Positions 54,774-63,700 of a stretch of DNA of 64,000 nt are shown one piece after another. The DNA lies in contig DWZJ01000069.1 of assembly GCA_019118245.1 (NCBI GenBank), positions 1-64,000 of the forward strand, read 5' to 3'. This stretch comes from Candidatus Oscillibacter excrementigallinarum. Its GTDB lineage: Bacteria; Bacillota; Clostridia; Oscillospirales; Oscillospiraceae. The position numbers were made by a program, and so were the translations under genes. Under the pieces are notes generated by a model that saw nothing but the letters and a program-made list of their open reading frames with translations, made no database searches and was not told the DNA's origin. The stretch's first letter is position 1, and the number at the start of each line of letters is the position of its first letter.

Positions 54774-55964
54774 TCACGCCAGCATATAGCCTGCCAGCTC
54801 CTGCCGGCTCTTGGCCCCCAGCTTTTTCCTGATATGGGCCTGGTGCCTTCGGATGGTGGAGATGGACACGCCCATGTGGGCGGCGATCTCCTCGGTGGTC
54901 CAGTCCTGGACCACCAGCATGGCCACGGTGAACTCCGTAGTGGTGAGATTGTCCGCCACCGCTTGGCCGGTATCCGGGTTGTGGATGTACCGCCACCCCT
55001 CCGAGAAACGGTAGGTGATGTCGATGATGCGCTTGAAGTCCTCCGGCCACCGGGGCTTGATGACGGATTCCAGCATCCCGCCCAGCAGGCCGTGGTGCTC
55101 GCCAAAGCCCTCCAGCAGGTCGTCGGGCCGGGCCAGGGCCCAGGCCGAGAGCAGATGCTCCTGGGCGGGCTCTGTCCTTCTCAGCCGCATATAATCCATG
55201 ACGGCGATCAGATGCAGGTAGATGGCGGGGATGGGGTACTGCTCCGCCCCCATGGACAACGCGGCCTCCACAATGCCGATGCTCTGGGCATAGTTGTGCT
55301 TCAGATAGAGGTAATGGGCCTGGACATACAGGGCAAAAGCCCGCAGGCCGATAGGCAGCAGGGGCAGAAACTCCCTGGTGGCGGGCAGGGACCTGGGCAG
55401 GGGCAGGTGGAGCAGCACGGCGGAGGTGGCCGCCACGAACGCCCCCGCCGCCCGCAGCTGTGGGGCCTTCTCTCCGCCTGCCGCCAGGAATTTCTGGATC
55501 TCATCCAGGGCAAACCGGGCGTGCCGGATCTGCTGGAGGGGGAGGTTGGCGTAGGCGTAGATCAGGCAGGCGGACAGGCGCGCCCCCGCGTCCGGGCTGG
55601 TGAGATAGGCACTCGCCGCCCGCGCCGCCTGCTCCGGCCGGCCGGTGAAGTAGTAATACTCCGCCTGGGCGATGTCCCGCCGGGGGCCCTCCTCCATGGC
55701 CTCCACCGCCGCCAGGCATTGGCCGGGCTGGAAGGGGGTGTTCATCAGAGGCATCAGGCCGGCGTGGTCCAAAAGGCCGGCGGCCGGAGCCGTCTGCCCG
55801 CGGACAAGGCGGGGGTCCCGGGGCTTTTCCGCGTCGGCGGGGATGGCCCAGGACTTGCCGAATTTCCGCGCGCCGGGGATGCGGCCGTCGATGCAGAACT
55901 GCTGCACCATCCGAAGGGAAAGGCCCCATTTTTCAGCGGTCTCCCGCACAGTGCGATATTCCAT
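54774..55964 (-). CDS. Transcriptional regulator with N-terminal excisionase/MerR-like HTH and C-terminal LuxR HTH
   Basis: N-term MEYRTVRETAEKWGLSLRMVQQFCIDGRIPGARKFGKSWAIPADAEKPRDPR; C-term LTTTEFTVAMLVVQDWTTEEIAAHMGVSISTIRRHQAHIRKKLGAKSRQELAGYM. Confidence 0.88.
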   Translation of the reverse strand: MEYRTVRETAEKWGLSLRMVQQFCIDGRIPGARKFGKSWAIPADAEKPRDPRLVRGQTAPAAGLLDHAGLMPLMNTPFQPGQCLAAVEAMEEGPRRDIAQAEYYYFTGRPEQAARAASAYLTSPDAGARLSACLIYAYANLPLQQIRHARFALDEIQKFLAAGGEKAPQLRAAGAFVAATSAVLLHLPLPRSLPATREFLPLLPIGLRAFALYVQAHYLYLKHNYAQSIGIVEAALSMGAEQYPIPAIYLHLIAVMDYMRLRRTEPAQEHLLSAWALARPDDLLEGFGEHHGLLGGMLESVIKPRWPEDFKRIIDITYRFSEGWRYIHNPDTGQAVADNLTTTEFTVAMLVVQDWTTEEIAAHMGVSISTIRRHQAHIRKKLGAKSRQELAGYMLA

Positions 55965-56269
55965 GGCAAAACCTCCGAAGATGAATTTCCCCGCATGTCG
56001 CATGTATTATCTATTATAGATGCATCTCCTCAGGAGCACAAGCGCTTTTCAAGCCCGCAGAGACCCGTGAAAGGCTCATAGACAGAAGGTCCCCTGTCTC
56101 CGCAAACTGTCTCCGGCGTCCGCGGTTTCCTGCGGATTTCTTGTCAAGTCCTCTGAATTTGCAGGATGCGGGGCTTTTTCCTGCAAAACGGCTTTTCATT
56201 CCCGGCGGTTTATGGTATATTGAATAGAAATCACACGGCTTCTCCGTGACACACAGGAGGTCCTTTGAT

Positions 56270-58507
56270 ATGATCACACTTCACGACAGCGGCGTGTTCC
56301 TGGCGGGCGGCGTCCCCAGTGATGCCGGCCCGGTCTCCCCGGAGGAGGGCCGGAAGCGCACCATGGCCTGGTCCATCCTCCAGGCCCACAACACCTCCGG
56401 TGACCCGGCGCATCTGCAGATCCGCTTTGACGCCATGGTATCCCACGACATCACCTATGTGGGCATCATCCAGCAGGCCCGGGCCTCCGGCATGAAGGAG
56501 TTCCCCATTCCCTACGCCCTCACCAACTGCCACAACAGCCTGTGCGCCGTGGGCGGCACCATCAACGAGGACGACCACGTGTTCGGCCTGTCCGCTGCCA
56601 AGAAGTACGGCGGCATCTATGTGCCCGCCAACCAGTCCGTCATCCACTCCTACGCCCGGGAGCAGATGGCCAGGGGCGGCGCCATGATCCTGGGCTCCGA
56701 CTCCCACACCCGGTACGGGGCTCTCGGCACCATGGCCGTGGGCGAGGGCGGCCCGGAGCTGGCCAAGCAGCTGCTGAAAAACACCTGGGACATCAACTAT
56801 CCCAAGGTCGTTCTGGTATACCTGACCGGCGCGCCCCGGCGGGGCGTGGGCCCCCACGATGTGGCCATCGCCCTGGTGAAGGCCACCTTTGCAAGCGGCT
56901 TCGTCAACAACTGCGTGCTGGAGTTCTGCGGTCCCGGCATCGCCAGCCTCCCCATCGACTACCGCAACGGCATCGACGTCATGACCACGGAGACCACCTG
57001 CCTCTCCTCCATCTGGGAGACGGACAGCGTCACCGAGGGCTTCTACCAGGCCCACCAGCGGCCGGAGGACTTCCAGGAGCTGCACCCGGCGGACGGCGCC
57101 TATTACGACAAGTACATCGAGATCGACCTCTCCAAGGTCGAGCCCATGATCGCCCTGCCCTTCCACCCCTCCAACGCCTGGACCATCCACGAGTTCCTGG
57201 AGAACGCCGCCGACATCCTGGCGGCGGTGGAGGCGGACGCCCAGAAGCGGTATCCCAAGGCCCATGTGAAGCTGACGGACAAGGTCCGGGACGGCGGCGT
57301 GTGGGCGGACCAGGGCGTTATCGCCGGATGCGCCGGCGGCCTGTTCGACAACATCACCGAGGCGGCGGACATCCTCCGGGGCGGCTCCACCGGCAACGGG
57401 GCCTTCACCCTGGACGTATACCCCACCAGCGTGCCCGTCAGCCTGGAGCTGACGAAGATCGGCGCCACCGCCGACCTGCTGGCCACCGGCGCCATCATCA
57501 AGCCCAGCTTCTGCGGTCCCTGCTTCGGCGCGGGAGACGTGCCCGCCAACAACGGTCTCAGCCTGCGGCACACCACCCGGAACTTCCCCAACCGGGAGGG
57601 CTCCAAGCCCGCCGAGGGCCAGTTCGCCGGCGTGTGCCTGATGGATTCCCGCTCCATCGCCGCCACGGCCCTGAACGGCGGCAGGATCACCGCCGCCACG
57701 GACATCGACTACGAGCCCGTCCACCACGACTACCACTTCGACAAGGGCGTCTACGACCGGCGGCTGTACTACGGCTTCGGCAAGGCGGACCCCAGCGTGG
57801 AGCTGGTGATGGGCCCCAACATCACCGACTGGCCGGAGATGCAGCCCCTGGCGGAGAATCTGCTGGTGGAGCTGGCGGCGGTGCTCCACGATCCCGTCAC
57901 CACCACCGACGAGCTGATCCCCTCCGGCGAGACCTCCTCCTACCGCTCCAACCCCCTGCGGCTGGCGGAGTTCACCCTGTCCCGCCGGGAGCCGGCCTAC
58001 GTGGGCCGGGCCAAGGCCGTGGCGGAGGTCGAGGCGGCGCGTCTGGCTGGGAACGCCCTGGAGAAGCTGACCTCTATCCTGGACAAGGTGGGCGACGGCG
58101 CGGCCTTGGCGGAAACCACCCAGTTCGGCTCCTGCGTGTTCGCCAACAAGCCCGGCGACGGCTCCGCCCGGGAGCAGGCCGCCTCCTGCCAGAAGGTGCT
58201 GGGTGGCTTCGCCAACATCTGCTACGAGTTCGCCACGAAGCGGTACCGCTCCAACTGCATCAACTGGGGCATCCTGCCCTTCACCCTGGATGAGGGCACG
58301 CCCTTTGACTACGCCCCCGGCGACTGCGTGTTCGTCCCGGGCATCCGGAACGCCATCGAGACCGGCGTGGAGGACATCCCCGCCAAGGTCATCAGACAGG
58401 ATGGCACTGTGGAGGACCTGATGCTCCACATCAAGGGCCTGACGGACGATGAGAAAGAAATCATTCTCGACGGCTGCCTGATGAATTACTACGCCAAGAG
58501 ATCGTAA
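56270..58507 (+). CDS. Aconitase-family hydratase (YbhJ-like)
   Basis: MILGSDSHTRYGALGTMAVGEGGPELAKQLL..., SFCGPCFGAGDVPANNGLSLRHTTRNFPNREGSKP, YRSNCINWGILPF; ~745 aa. Confidence 0.88.
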   Translation: MITLHDSGVFLAGGVPSDAGPVSPEEGRKRTMAWSILQAHNTSGDPAHLQIRFDAMVSHDITYVGIIQQARASGMKEFPIPYALTNCHNSLCAVGGTINEDDHVFGLSAAKKYGGIYVPANQSVIHSYAREQMARGGAMILGSDSHTRYGALGTMAVGEGGPELAKQLLKNTWDINYPKVVLVYLTGAPRRGVGPHDVAIALVKATFASGFVNNCVLEFCGPGIASLPIDYRNGIDVMTTETTCLSSIWETDSVTEGFYQAHQRPEDFQELHPADGAYYDKYIEIDLSKVEPMIALPFHPSNAWTIHEFLENAADILAAVEADAQKRYPKAHVKLTDKVRDGGVWADQGVIAGCAGGLFDNITEAADILRGGSTGNGAFTLDVYPTSVPVSLELTKIGATADLLATGAIIKPSFCGPCFGAGDVPANNGLSLRHTTRNFPNREGSKPAEGQFAGVCLMDSRSIAATALNGGRITAATDIDYEPVHHDYHFDKGVYDRRLYYGFGKADPSVELVMGPNITDWPEMQPLAENLLVELAAVLHDPVTTTDELIPSGETSSYRSNPLRLAEFTLSRREPAYVGRAKAVAEVEAARLAGNALEKLTSILDKVGDGAALAETTQFGSCVFANKPGDGSAREQAASCQKVLGGFANICYEFATKRYRSNCINWGILPFTLDEGTPFDYAPGDCVFVPGIRNAIETGVEDIPAKVIRQDGTVEDLMLHIKGLTDDEKEIILDGCLMNYYAKRS

Positions 58508-58687
58508 AGAGGGAGCAGGCTCCCCCTTTAGATTCCCCACCACCAGTGACGTCGGTCACTGGTGTGTGCGCCCCAAGGGCGCACAGGTCGGGGTATTTTC
58601 GCCACGTACACGCCGCGGCGAAAATAATTGAAATCAGTCCGGCTGCGCCGGACTCCGAAATTCCTAATTCCTAACTCCTAATTCCTA
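58505..58687. repeat. Hairpin-chain/heptad element, locus 4 (between aconitase-like gene and icd)
   Basis: Hairpin at the stop codon, H1 58542-58563, H2 58566-58584, H3 58595-58625, AGTCCGGC-TGC-GCCGGACT 58636-58654, heptads ATTCCTA-ATTCCTA-ACTCCTA-ATTCCTA 58660-58687. Confidence 0.87.
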
Positions 58688-58708
58688 ATGATTGGTGAGG
58701 TTAAGACC

Positions 58709-59926
58709 ATGGACAAAATCAAAATGACCACTCCCCTGGTGGAGATGGACGGGGACGAGATGACCCGGGTGCTGTGGGCCTGGATCAAGGAGAAGCTGAT
58801 CTGTCCCTTTGTGGACCTGAAAACGGAGTATTATGACCTGGGGCTCCTGCACCGCAACGAGACCCGCGACCAGGTGACGGTGGACGCCGCCAACGCCACC
58901 AAGCGGCTGGGCGTGGCGGTGAAGTGCGCCACCATCACTCCCAACCGTCAGCGGATGGAGGAGTACCCGGAGCTGACGGAGATGTGGAAGAGCCCCAACG
59001 GCACCATCCGCTCCATCCTGGACGGCACCGTGTTCCGGACGCCCATCATCATCGACGCCATCAAGCCGGTGGTGAAGAACTGGAAGAAGCCCATCACCAT
59101 CGCCCGTCACGCCTACGGCGACGTGTACAAGAGCGTGGACTTCCACACCGACGAGCCCGGCGAGTGCACCATGACCTTCAAGGGCGCCTCCGGCGCGGAA
59201 AAGACCGTGGTGGTCCAGAAGGTGGACGGCCCCGCCGTGTGGCAGGGTGCCCACAACAAGGACAGCTCCATCCGATCCTTTGCCCGGGCCTGCTTCCAGT
59301 ACGCCATCGACACGAAACAGGATCTCTGGTTCTCCACCAAGGACACCATCGCCAAGGTCTACGACGGGGACTTCAAGCAGATCTTCGAGGAGGAGTACCA
59401 GCAGACCTACAAGGTCAAGTTTGAAGAGCTGGGCCTCACCTACTTCTACACCCTCATCGACGACGCGGTGGCCCGGGTCATCCGCAGCGAGGGCGGCTAC
59501 ATCTGGGCCTGCAAGAACTACGACGGCGACGTGATGAGCGACATGGTGTCCACCGCCTTCGGGTCTCTGGCCATGATGACCAGCGTGCTGGTGGCCCCCG
59601 ACGGCACCATGGAATTCGAGGCCGCCCACGGCACCGTCACCCGGCACTATTACAAGTGGCGGAAGGGTGAAAAGACCTCCACCAACCCCATGGCCACCAT
59701 CTTCGCCTGGTCCGGCGCATTGAAGCGCCGGGGCGAGCTGGACGGCCTGACGGATCTGGTGCGGTTCGGCCAGGCGCTGGAGGACGCCTCCCTTCAGACC
59801 CTGATGGACGGCGTCATGACAAAGGATCTGCTGGGCCTGGTGGAGCCTGGTTTCCAGGCTCGCGGCGTGGACAGCGAGGAATTCCTGGACGAGATCGCCA
59901 AGCGGTTGGCTGATAAGTTGGCGTAA
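58709..59926 (+). CDS. icd: NADP-dependent isocitrate dehydrogenase
   Basis: KIKMTTPLVEMDGDEMTRVLWAWIKEKLICPFVDLKTEYYDLGLLHRNETRDQVT...EAAHGTVTRHYYKWRKGEKTSTNPMATIFAW. Confidence 0.97.
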   Translation: MDKIKMTTPLVEMDGDEMTRVLWAWIKEKLICPFVDLKTEYYDLGLLHRNETRDQVTVDAANATKRLGVAVKCATITPNRQRMEEYPELTEMWKSPNGTIRSILDGTVFRTPIIIDAIKPVVKNWKKPITIARHAYGDVYKSVDFHTDEPGECTMTFKGASGAEKTVVVQKVDGPAVWQGAHNKDSSIRSFARACFQYAIDTKQDLWFSTKDTIAKVYDGDFKQIFEEEYQQTYKVKFEELGLTYFYTLIDDAVARVIRSEGGYIWACKNYDGDVMSDMVSTAFGSLAMMTSVLVAPDGTMEFEAAHGTVTRHYYKWRKGEKTSTNPMATIFAWSGALKRRGELDGLTDLVRFGQALEDASLQTLMDGVMTKDLLGLVEPGFQARGVDSEEFLDEIAKRLADKLA

Positions 59927-59938
59927 AAGAGCAATATA

Positions 59939-59975
59939 AGCGCCCGAACGCTTCTCAAGTGTTCGGGCGCTTTGC
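59939..59975 (+). terminator. Terminator after icd
   Basis: AAGCGCCCGAACGC-TTCTCAA-GTGTTCGGGCGCTT. Confidence 0.8.
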
Positions 59976-60008
59976 GTTTTTCCGAAAGCAGAGACCTGTG
60001 CGGTCATT

Positions 60009-60785
60009 TCAAAATTGATTGGAGAAGCTCGGACGGATGGAATAATAGTAGCCCGACATCAGCAGCGGCACATATGCCTCATCTGTGGCAATGATGGTCC
60101 CGTCCTCCAATCGAAGCCCGAAGGACTGCATACTCTCCGTCATATACAACATCCGCTCGACACCGAGAGAGAGGAAGTCCCCCGCTCGGTAAAACAGAAT
60201 ATCCTGGGCGCCTTCCCACATGGCATCCCACCGAATCTGTGCCTCCACTCCCTCCCGGCAAGTGGGTTCCACAGCGTCAATGGCAAACCGGCCCACAAAG
60301 GAGCGGTCTCCCAGGATGCACACCGTGCCGTCGATGGTGACGGCGGTCTTCCCTGCCGGTGTCCCTTCCGCGTTGTATACAGTGGCCGGTACTTCCAGTG
60401 TAATCTCCTGAAGGAATACTCCTGCTCGGTCCAGAATCGCAAATAGGATAAAAGAGGCCATCAACAGGGCAAATGTCCCGCCCAATATTTGGCTCCATCT
60501 TCTCCGGGTCCGTTCTCTGGCCTGCCTGGCCAGAAAGGTCAGCGCCTGCCGGACCGTGATCTCCGGTTCCTCCTCTGTCCGCTCCCCTCGCAGCAGGTCC
60601 AGGACACCCAGCCCCAGGGCGTCCGCCAGGGGCTCCAGCAGGGAGATGTCCGGGAATCCGGCGCCTCGCTCCCATTTGCTGACCGCCCGGTCCGACACAT
60701 GGAGGGCCGCCGCCAGCTCCTTCTGGGTCATATCCTTCTCCTTACGGGCCGCCGCGATCAGGGCCCCGGTCTTTGCCTTGTCCAT
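60009..60785 (-). CDS. XRE-family regulator with central TM segment and extracytoplasmic domain
   Basis: IAAARKEKDMTQKELAAALHVSDRAVSKWERGAGFPDISLLEPLADALGLGVLDLLRGE...ILGGTFALLMASFILFAIL. Confidence 0.88.
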   Translation of the reverse strand: MDKAKTGALIAAARKEKDMTQKELAAALHVSDRAVSKWERGAGFPDISLLEPLADALGLGVLDLLRGERTEEEPEITVRQALTFLARQARERTRRRWSQILGGTFALLMASFILFAILDRAGVFLQEITLEVPATVYNAEGTPAGKTAVTIDGTVCILGDRSFVGRFAIDAVEPTCREGVEAQIRWDAMWEGAQDILFYRAGDFLSLGVERMLYMTESMQSFGLRLEDGTIIATDEAYVPLLMSGYYYSIRPSFSNQF

Positions 60786-60950
60786 GCTTCATCACCTGCC
60801 GCCAGTTTACCACACCCACCCTCTCTCCGCAACAAACGGAGCGTGGAGTCCCCGTCAAATGGCTGAAATGGAGCGGAATCTGTCATTTCCCCTTGCCATT
60901 TTCCGGAATCATGCTATGATAGAGGCAGCACACAGGGGAGGTAGAGACCT

Positions 60951-61874
60951 ATGCTGGACATTCTGGAATTTCTGCGGGATGAGGGCGTCAGCGCCGATAT
61001 CATCGCGGAGGTCAAAAAATTTCGTGACACCTATCCGGAGGCGGACGCGCTGCTGCAGCGCCGGATCCCCGACCCCCGGTATCTCTATTACGGCAAGGAC
61101 ATCTGGGAGGAGGCCATCACCGCCATCCTCTGCGGGGAGAACCTGCTGCTGGTGGGCCCCAAGGCCACCGGCAAAAACGTGCTGGCGGAGAACCTGGCCA
61201 CCGTATTCGGCCGCCCCAGCTGGAACGTGTCCTTCTACATCAACACCGACGCCGCCACCCTGCTGGGGACGGACACCTTTGAAAACGGCGCCGTGGCGCT
61301 GCGGAAGGGCCCCATCTACCAGTGCGCGGAGACCGGCGGCTTCGGCGTGCTGGACGAGATCAACATGGCCAAGAACGAGTCCCTGGCGGTGCTCCACGCC
61401 ACCCTGGACTTCCGCCGTTCCATCGATATGCCCGGCTATGAGCGGATCCCCCTCCACGACGCCACCCGCTTCATCGCCACCATGAACTACGGCTACGCCG
61501 GCACCCGGGAACTGAACGAGGCCCTGGCCTCCCGGTTCGTGGTCATCGATATGCCCGCCATCTCCACCCAGGGGCTGATGAAGCTCCTGAAGCGGGAGTT
61601 CCCCACCCTGAAGGATGTCTACGCCGAGCAGTTCGCCGGCCTCTTCCAGGACATCCAGAAGAAGTGCGACGGCGGAGAGCTGTCCACCAAGCCCCTGGAC
61701 CTGCGGGGCCTGCTGGCCGCCGTGCGGCTGATGCGCACCGGTCTGGAGGGCAACCGGGCCCTGGACCTGGGCCTGGTGAACAAGTCCTTTGACGATTTCG
61801 AGCGGCAGCTGGTCCGGGATGTCATCCGCACCCGGCTGCCGGAGGAGCTCCACCAGGGGGATGTATTTGACTGA
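60951..61874 (+). CDS. MoxR/CobS-like AAA+ ATPase
   Basis: Walker A VGPKATGKNVLAENLATVFG; Walker B GFGVLDEINMAKNESLAVLHATLD; FIATMNYGYAGTRELNEALASRF. Confidence 0.9.
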   Translation: MLDILEFLRDEGVSADIIAEVKKFRDTYPEADALLQRRIPDPRYLYYGKDIWEEAITAILCGENLLLVGPKATGKNVLAENLATVFGRPSWNVSFYINTDAATLLGTDTFENGAVALRKGPIYQCAETGGFGVLDEINMAKNESLAVLHATLDFRRSIDMPGYERIPLHDATRFIATMNYGYAGTRELNEALASRFVVIDMPAISTQGLMKLLKREFPTLKDVYAEQFAGLFQDIQKKCDGGELSTKPLDLRGLLAAVRLMRTGLEGNRALDLGLVNKSFDDFERQLVRDVIRTRLPEELHQGDVFD

Positions 61875-63601
61875 TGGAAATTCGGGACAGCGAGAAGCGG
61901 CGGGCCCGGAACCTGATCTGGAACGCCGCCGCCGACTACTCCTTCGAGCCGGACTTCAAGGCCTATGACGAGGAGGGCCGGGCGGACCTGTACTGGAACA
62001 GCATCATCGGCGCCGTGCGGAAGAACTACGGGGCGGAGACCATCGAGGGCCTCTTTGAAGCCCTCCACGGCTGCACCCAGGAGCAGCTGTACGAGCAGCT
62101 GCTGTGGCTGGGGCTGGAGAACGCCGTCTACCAGCGGGAGGCTCCCCGCCGGCCGGCGCTGCCCTCCCTGCGGCGGAGCTATGCCCGCCGGGTTTTGACC
62201 GAGAACGCGGACCCGGATCCCAGCGATGTGCTGGCGGTGCTGGAGAATGCCCACTTCCGCCGGGCCCTGGGGGAGGCGGACCCCGCCATGCTGCCCCGGG
62301 ACCGGGAGCTCCTGAACGCCCTGGAATTCCCCCCCGACCTGGACGGCCCCGCCATCGCGGAGCGGGCGCTGGACTTTCTTCACACCTACTTCCACTTCAC
62401 CCCCGGGCAGACCCAGGCCCAGGAGGCGGAGGAGCGCCGGCGCCATCGGCCCCTTCTGGCCCTCTTCCGCCGCCGGTCCGAGGCGGACCTGCTCCCCTCT
62501 GTCCGGGCCTTCGGCCACGGTTTTGGCGAGCATCTGGTGAAGGGCCAGGGCGGCGGGCCGGACGCCATGCCGGCCCAGCGGCGGCTGACGGACTACAACC
62601 AGGCCCAGACCGAAGCCGCCCTGCGGAAGTATATGCGGGGCTACTTCGGCGCCCCCCTCTACGACCAGCAGCAGCTGGACGCCCTGGAGCGGGAGCTGTG
62701 CGTGGACGATCATCGGGGCTGCCACCTCTACTACGCCACCGGGGACGACACGCCCGAAAAGCTCAAGGGCTATGTGGCGGCCCAGCGGCGCAACGCCCTG
62801 AAGCAGATGGAGCTGAACCGGGCCGCCTATGAGGCGGACGCGGTCCGCCACCGCACCAGCATCCGCCGCCTCACCGCCCGTATCCGCAACGCCATGCTGG
62901 CCTATCTCCAGCCCACGCCGGTCCGGTCCGCCTCCGGCACCCTGGATGCCGGCCGCATCTGGCGTGGCATCTACCTGGACGACAACAAGGTGTTCACCCG
63001 CATCCTCCAGTCGGACCCCGGGGACCTGTCGGTGGACATCCTGCTGGACGCCTCCAGCTCCCAGATCGACCGGCAGGCTGTGGTGGCCGCCCAGGGCTAC
63101 ATGATTGCCGAGAGCCTGACCCGCTGCCATATCCCGGTGCGGGTGTCCTCCTTCTGCTCCCTCAGCGGCTACACGGTGGTGACCCGCTACCGGGACTACT
63201 TCGAGGCGGACAAGAACGAGCGCATCTTCAACTACTTCACCACCGGCTGCAACCGGGACGGCCTGGCCGTCCGGGCGCTGGCCAAGGGGCTGGAGGACTC
63301 CCCCAGTGAGCACAAGCTGGTGATCCTCCTCTCCGACGTGAAGCCCAACGACGTCATCCAGATCAACCAGGGCGGCAATTTCGTGGATTACGCCCGGGAC
63401 GTGGGCATCCAGAACACCGCCATGGAGATCCGGGCCCTGACCTACAAGGGCATCCAGGTCATGTGCGTGTTCACCGGAAAGGACGACGACCTCCCCGCCG
63501 CCCACACCATCTACGGCCGGAATTTCGCCCGCATCCGCACCCTGGACCAGTTCGCCGACACCGTGGGCGCCCTGATCCAAAACCAGATCCGCAGCCTGTG
63601 A
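61874..63601 (+). CDS. VWA-domain protein (CobT/NorD-like) partner of the AAA+ ATPase
   Basis: MIDAS LSVDILLDASSSQIDRQAVVAAQGYMIAESL...KLVILLSDVKPNDV; start overlaps the stop of the ATPase gene. Confidence 0.87.
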   Translation: MEIRDSEKRRARNLIWNAAADYSFEPDFKAYDEEGRADLYWNSIIGAVRKNYGAETIEGLFEALHGCTQEQLYEQLLWLGLENAVYQREAPRRPALPSLRRSYARRVLTENADPDPSDVLAVLENAHFRRALGEADPAMLPRDRELLNALEFPPDLDGPAIAERALDFLHTYFHFTPGQTQAQEAEERRRHRPLLALFRRRSEADLLPSVRAFGHGFGEHLVKGQGGGPDAMPAQRRLTDYNQAQTEAALRKYMRGYFGAPLYDQQQLDALERELCVDDHRGCHLYYATGDDTPEKLKGYVAAQRRNALKQMELNRAAYEADAVRHRTSIRRLTARIRNAMLAYLQPTPVRSASGTLDAGRIWRGIYLDDNKVFTRILQSDPGDLSVDILLDASSSQIDRQAVVAAQGYMIAESLTRCHIPVRVSSFCSLSGYTVVTRYRDYFEADKNERIFNYFTTGCNRDGLAVRALAKGLEDSPSEHKLVILLSDVKPNDVIQINQGGNFVDYARDVGIQNTAMEIRALTYKGIQVMCVFTGKDDDLPAAHTIYGRNFARIRTLDQFADTVGALIQNQIRSL

Positions 63602-63700
63602 ATCTCAGATCCCGGCGCGGGACGTGGCCCAAGGTCATGTCCCGCGCCCTGTGGATTCCAGGTGATCCCATCTTCTTCCAACAGATCGGAGGTCCCAGCC

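Noticed and set aside
56231-58543. 770-aa minus-strand ORF
   Set aside because: Antisense to the aconitase-like gene; no recognisable domain.
60951-63601. Cobaltochelatase CobS/CobT for B12 biosynthesis
   Set aside because: No cobalamin-pathway genes nearby; generic MoxR/VWA annotation is safer.
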